From Mimachlamys varia (lineage: Eukaryota > Mollusca > Bivalvia > Pectinida > Pectinidae): a stretch of 64,000 nt of DNA. The notes under the pieces were generated by a model. That model saw only the letters and a list, made by a program, of their open reading frames with translations, was not told where the DNA came from and ran no database searches. How positions within the stretch are numbered: the stretch's first letter is position 1; every line of letters begins with the position of its first letter. The stretch covers positions 50,078,401-50,142,400 of the forward strand of contig OX392527.1 in the NCBI GenBank assembly GCA_947623455.1. Direction: 5' to 3'. Shown here piece by piece: positions 58,858-64,000 of this stretch. The position numbers and the translations under genes were made by a program.

Positions 58858-61800
58858 GTTAGATTATATATATTTATATCATAATGGAATTACCTGCAAA
58901 GCATATAAAGATGTTTGAGTTTCTAGTCTATGGTTCAAGATAGCCCGATACACCGCCTGGACACTGCATGTGGCGGGTTATAAGGTAAAGCTGACTGATA
59001 AAACATAAAATCTAACCACCTGACAACATCGCTATCTGCTGCAGTGTTTTCTCCAGGCCTCAGGCAGCCAGGTACATATACTACATTTTTAACTACTAAA
59101 GAAACAGATCAAAGCTTCACTGCATACTTTCTCGTCCATTTTGCGATGGTAGAACCATTACGATAAAACCAAGTGAAATGAGTTGTGAATGACTATATCA
59201 TCTGTCCATCTCCGTATAGCAGAACATGGTTCAAGGCTGCAGATATAGGTGAGGCTGGATGGAGGGCAGCCGACCTGTCCGTCTGCCACTTAACAAAACA
59301 GTCTAACACACTGACATACAAATGTCTAATCTATCTTAAACAACCTCCTTTCACTAAAGTTTTAATGATGGATAATTAATCTAGCGACTCTCATGCAATA
59401 ATTACACATTAAGTACGCTAATAAGACATGTACACTATGTATATTTTTTATCATTGAAAATTAAGGAAAGTCATTTACTAATGATGAAATTACAAAGTAT
59501 ATTTATACATTTTTAATATAGTAATCAAATTAATTTTTAAATGCAATGAATAACAACCTAGAAATGGAAGATTCTGAAAAATTAAAAAAAAATAAAATCT
59601 TGGAAATGTCTGAATATTGCAAAATCGAACACAATTTTTCTACAGAAAGTAACATCAAAATATGTGAATGTGACTGCAATGTTTAACCTTCTTCCAGAGG
59701 CCACTTTTCTGAAATTTTGTATAATAAGAAATTTTTCTTCTGATACTATACTTCAGATGCTACAATAAGATTACTGTTAAAATATGTACATTGACAGCAC
59801 AATGTATATGGGATCCACAATAAAATGCACTCATTTCACCTACAAACATTCAATTTACCAGAACTACAAGACAAAAACATGCTGCTTAAAATTCAAAAAG
59901 TCAAAAACTTTTGATGCACAATTTTTGTAGAGTGGTTTTACAAAGCACAAAATAAATGTTGCTTATTAAAATTACCATATGAACGTACTACTTGTGGAGA
60001 ACATGAAACAAAAGCGATACATTTGACCTGTTGAGTTTAAAAGACCCGTGTACGATCATAGATAATCAAGATTTATGCTGATGATGACCTCAAAAATTGG
60101 TTCACAAATGGAGGAACAAATAGAAAACAGATGAAGGGAACGATTCGTTCAAGGTTTCCACTTTTCGCCAAGGATGTAAGTTAATACAAATGTTGAAAGA
60201 CCATGTGAAGTGCTTTAAACTCACACACCTTCAGTGTTAGATGTACTTTAGTGGGTTGACTGAAGTGGTACAGCCTCTTTACTCCAAGACAGAACAAACA
60301 GAACACAGACTCACAAATGATCTCTTATAGGCTGTTAACTAAGTGCACATTTCATCAAATAAATAAATCATATAAATATTAACTCCACCAATAACTTAAC
60401 ACAAAATATTGTTTATTGATGTTTTTGAGCATGAAAAATTATTACCAATAAATGTAAACATACATAGATTTTTTCTTTCAAACATTTTTCTTTCCAATAT
60501 TTCCAGTCCTTTCGTTGTTCTAGATCATGATTTTTTTTTTCGTCAATTTTTTTAATACAATGTACATGTACACTGAAGCGTTAATTTGACATTATCTTTA
60601 CTATATATAAGGTTATGTAATAAATTGACAATAAATATTTTCTGTTTTAATCCGGGTGCATTGTACCAACAACATACAGGTGAGCCACCACACCTTAGCG
60701 TGTGTACGGAGTGAACTTGGTGACGGGAAGGATGGGTCACAACATTCTAGGTAAATAGTGCTGTGTAACTTAATTTACTTAATGCACCAAATTCTTCTCC
60801 TTATTTTTATTTAAAGAACTAGGTTTATTTCTATTGATTCATATAAGGAAGGTGAGTTTTATGACTGATCAGTACATATAAGGACAATTAAAGTTCAGAG
60901 TTATCTATTACAGTACAAAGTTAGTCTCCAACCAAAACACTGTTACAGGGGAATAATATTTACCTCTAATACACCTGTAATGTAATGGCCATAATCTGTA
61001 CAAACACATGAAACTGATTGGTGTAATAACTACAGTACATGACATCTGCCAATCAACACAGAAATCACAATCATTTAGATTTCATTGTTCATTTCAACTC
61101 AATTTCTGGGTTTCTAAATAAAATCAATCAAAAAGACGTTTGTAACCAGTAAAGATAAAAAAAAATGTGCCAATATATATATAAAACTGATAAACTGGAC
61201 AATGCAAAAGACTGATGACCCCAAATGGCCTTGCATCTTATTATGTCTGTTATTTTTTATCCTTGCTGGAACACATATCATTTAAAGGTCTTTTTGTTCA
61301 CATTTTCATCCTAATCAGAAAATGAAGCTAAGAAGTACATTTCCATCCAAATCATAAAATAAAGCTAAGGCATAAAGTGATGAAAATTATTTTCTATTTA
61401 TAGAAATAGTTATCACGATTGATCTAAGGGATAACTCTTAAATACAGAATCTTTTTGAGGTGCCTACGCATAGGAATATTTGTATAAACTTTATTCAAAT
61501 CAGAAAAAAAATTAACCAGCTGAAGGAAGACAAATATTTTCTATTTATAGAAACAATGACCTTGACCTTTGATCCATGACCCTGAAGTGCAAATTTCAAA
61601 GTGTCACATATCTGATGCTAGAATCAGAGACATAGCTGTATATATCAACACTATTTGTCCTGTATTAGCTGGCTTATATATATCAGATTGGCAATTAGGG
61701 TTGATCCAGCACTGTATATCAGAACCTACCATTAATTATAGACCCAACAGTTTGGTGGGACCAGACTCCTAATATACAACAGTGGCACTAATTACACAGT

Positions 61801-61860
61801 GACCAATGTCCAGGTTTAGCTAGGTCAGATGAACACCACAAGAATCGGGACATTTTATCT
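58858..61860. other. Region upstream of FAM13 exon 1
   Basis: AT-rich. It should contain the FAM13 promoter or non-coding 5' exons, but none could be assigned. Short direct repeats of ttttctatttatagaaa occur near 61390 and 61537. No other gene was recognised. Confidence 0.4.
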
Positions 61861-62220
61861 GCAGCACCCACATCGATATCCAGGGGTTACGCTCATCTTC
61901 TAAGCTAAATGTATCTCTACACCTCTGGAATATGTCATGACATAACTGAAGGCTCCATGTGCCACCACCTTGTTGATGAGGCAAGATGACTGGTTTGACC
62001 CTTTGATGTACATCAAAAGAATCTTGTGGTCACCTAACAGTAAAAAGTGACAAGCTTTGAAGTCGTTTGGGCTCCTTTGTAATCTTCAAAGGACAGGCAT
62101 ATCAGTGATATAGTGATTGGTCTGGTTTTTTTACTTGAGCGTGCCTTCAATTTTGCCATGACATATTCCAGGGGTGTAGAGAGCGTAGGTGAGAGTAAAC
62201 CCTGGATATTGAGGATGCAG
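61861..62220. mobile_element. Imperfect inverted-repeat (foldback) element
   Basis: The left arm about 61861-61960 (tatccaggggttac ... ctctacacctctggaatatg, tcatg) is the inverted copy of about 62138-62220 (catgacatattccaggggtg, tagag ... aaccctggata). Arms are 85-95 bp with several mismatches; the loop is about 180 bp. No coding capacity. Confidence 0.7.
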
Positions 62221-64000
62221 TACTGATATCACATAAGGAACTGTCAACCGAAGAACTAAATTAATATAATGACTATATTTATGGTTCATTATTCTGTCTG
62301 AACAGATCTTGTCACAGAATAAGATCTTTGAAAGGGTCTCCAATCTATCATATAATGTGCTGCAGCGTAAAAAATAACCGTTCTCAAGTTTTTACAGTGC
62401 AGAATGGCACTATCTTAGTGTACAGTGGATAAAGACCAAATAGTGCTGACAACCACACAGTCGACATAGCAACAAATTCTGCAAGCTCAGCAAAATCATC
62501 GGATGTCAAAAACTTTAATCAGACATTTCTATATAGAGTGATGGTTATACCGATAAATCATTTCAAGTCATGCCATGCCTTATATATATAGAACAAAGCT
62601 CGCATCTCGGAAAATTATACAATGCAGCTAGCCTGATGCTACATCTAGCTGTTCGGAAGCTTGTTTGACATTACTAGAAATTTCTAATACTAAGTGTGTA
62701 CATTCTGAAAATCTTTTTAAATATCAAATAATATTTTTTTTTTTATCCTTCAAAAGATTTTTCAAACAGCATAATACATTTGTTGTTCATCAATTTTTGA
62801 CTTTCACACACAGGCTCGTTCAATTTTTGCTACCAAACATTATTTCTTTACAGATATTTAAATATCAAAATGAATCCATTATATGCCAGGCAAGGATTAA
62901 AACAAAATTTTGAATGAAGAACTTGCCAGTTTTTCAATTATCCATAAAACAACTTTCAGCTGTCCAGCTTAATAATGAACATATATGGCTAGCTGCAATG
63001 CTAACAGACTACAATATTCTAGCATGTTGACAAAACTAAGGCAAAGCAGAACAGAGAACAACATTGGACATCTAGCACCAATTGATGTATATTACCCTAC
63101 AGGTATATCGTATGTAACATTCTCCGATACAACTGTATGTATATATATATACAAATGTATACAGGTAGATAGATATATATATTATGACAAGCAGCATAGG
63201 TCCTTCACCTGCCTCGTACAACCTGCCACTACAGCCATTCAACCTCCCCATCTTACGATGTAAATAACGAGGAACACAAGTGCATGTACACAGTGCTATC
63301 AAAGTCGTGTTACATCTAGTACACATGCTGCATGAATTTAATCTCCCGACTAAATGTCACTGTAAAGGTTAAGTATCATTGTCTAATAACAAAAGCAATA
63401 CACATTCTACTTCGCCTGGTGGTAAATACACATAAACATGCCTGGGGAAGCCAAGGGGATCATACAACAAAAACAATACCTAGTTATATATACAGAATAC
63501 AGACACCAGGCTAAGACAGTGACTTTTTTATTTTGTAGTCCAGACACCGAGATCATAAAACGATCTTAAATCTATTAAAGATGTCTTTATAAATTTTTAC
63601 ATTTTTTTAACCAATCACAAACAATGTAAATTCACAAAAAAGTGGAGTTATACATGATTGGCTAATTAGCAAAAACTGTTTGATGACTAGGTAAGTTTAA
63701 GATTGTTTCACGATGGATTCAGGGGTTTTTAGTTATTTAGTTATTAGTCCTGTTTCAGCGTGCTTGGCTCTTCCAAAAATTGCAATCTATTTCGTTGGAA
63801 ATTTAACAGACCTCCAAAAAAAACTTGGGTAATCAAAATTCATTTCCCGAGTAACTTTAAAAAGTTTTCAAAGAATATTCTAGTCAAAGTCACTGCATCA
63901 GTTTCAAAAGTTCTAATTTAAAATTGTGTCATTTTTAGAAGTCCACAGACTATATAGTTACTGTAGGTAGTTCTTGCTAAAATCTCGTAGTCTTGGACTA
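62221..64000. other. Right-end DNA without recognised features
   Basis: Short TA-rich runs at about 62580 and 63140-63180. No exon or repeat family was identified. Confidence 0.4.

Overview
The window is AT-rich, intron-rich animal nuclear DNA. Small phase-consistent exons, bivalve-style reverse-transcriptase debris, tRNA-derived repeats and many minisatellites suggest a lophotrochozoan, most likely a bivalve mollusc. The taxon is inference, because no ribosomal or mitochondrial marker is present. No rRNA, standard tRNA, CRISPR array or bacterial-style operon was seen.

Two protein-coding genes can be supported, both on the minus strand. (1) Positions 1-5141 hold the 5' four exons of a zinc-dependent medium-chain dehydrogenase resembling L-threonine 3-dehydrogenase. 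The gene runs off the left edge, and its 3.3-kb intron is packed with antisense reverse-transcriptase remnants. (2) Positions 58857-25285 hold a complete FAM13-family gene (Rho GTPase-activating protein, FAM13A/B type). I could assemble it as 26 coding exons with matching splice phases and a terminal stop, giving about 1061 residues: an N-terminal RhoGAP domain with an intact arginine finger, a long acidic/serine-rich linker with basic nuclear-localisation-like clusters, and the conserved FAM13 C-terminal coiled-coil blocks.

Layout: 1-5.1 kb dehydrogenase gene; 5.1-6.8 kb upstream DNA; 6.77-7.41 kb tandem array of 57-bp tRNA-like monomers; 7.69-7.83 kb foldback hairpin; 9.24-13.80 kb a TA-flanked inverted-repeat transposon that contains a CTAGA-flanked hAT-like element, which itself contains a LINE fragment; 14.15-16.09 kb decayed Penelope-like retroelement; 16.6-16.8 kb a possible plus-strand promoter and first exon; 17.9-24.25 kb a cluster of six minisatellites, including a 17-bp array and a 1.9-kb 33/35-bp array; 25.3-58.9 kb FAM13; 58.9-64 kb upstream DNA with an inverted-repeat element. 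FAM13 introns hold further tandem arrays, TTAA-type and TA-type MITEs, and a tRNA-derived SINE head.

The two genes have no evident functional link. The most unusual structures are the tRNA-like satellite, the three-deep nested transposon, and a 51-bp array in a FAM13 intron whose monomers repeat a splice-acceptor-like sequence next to the true acceptor.
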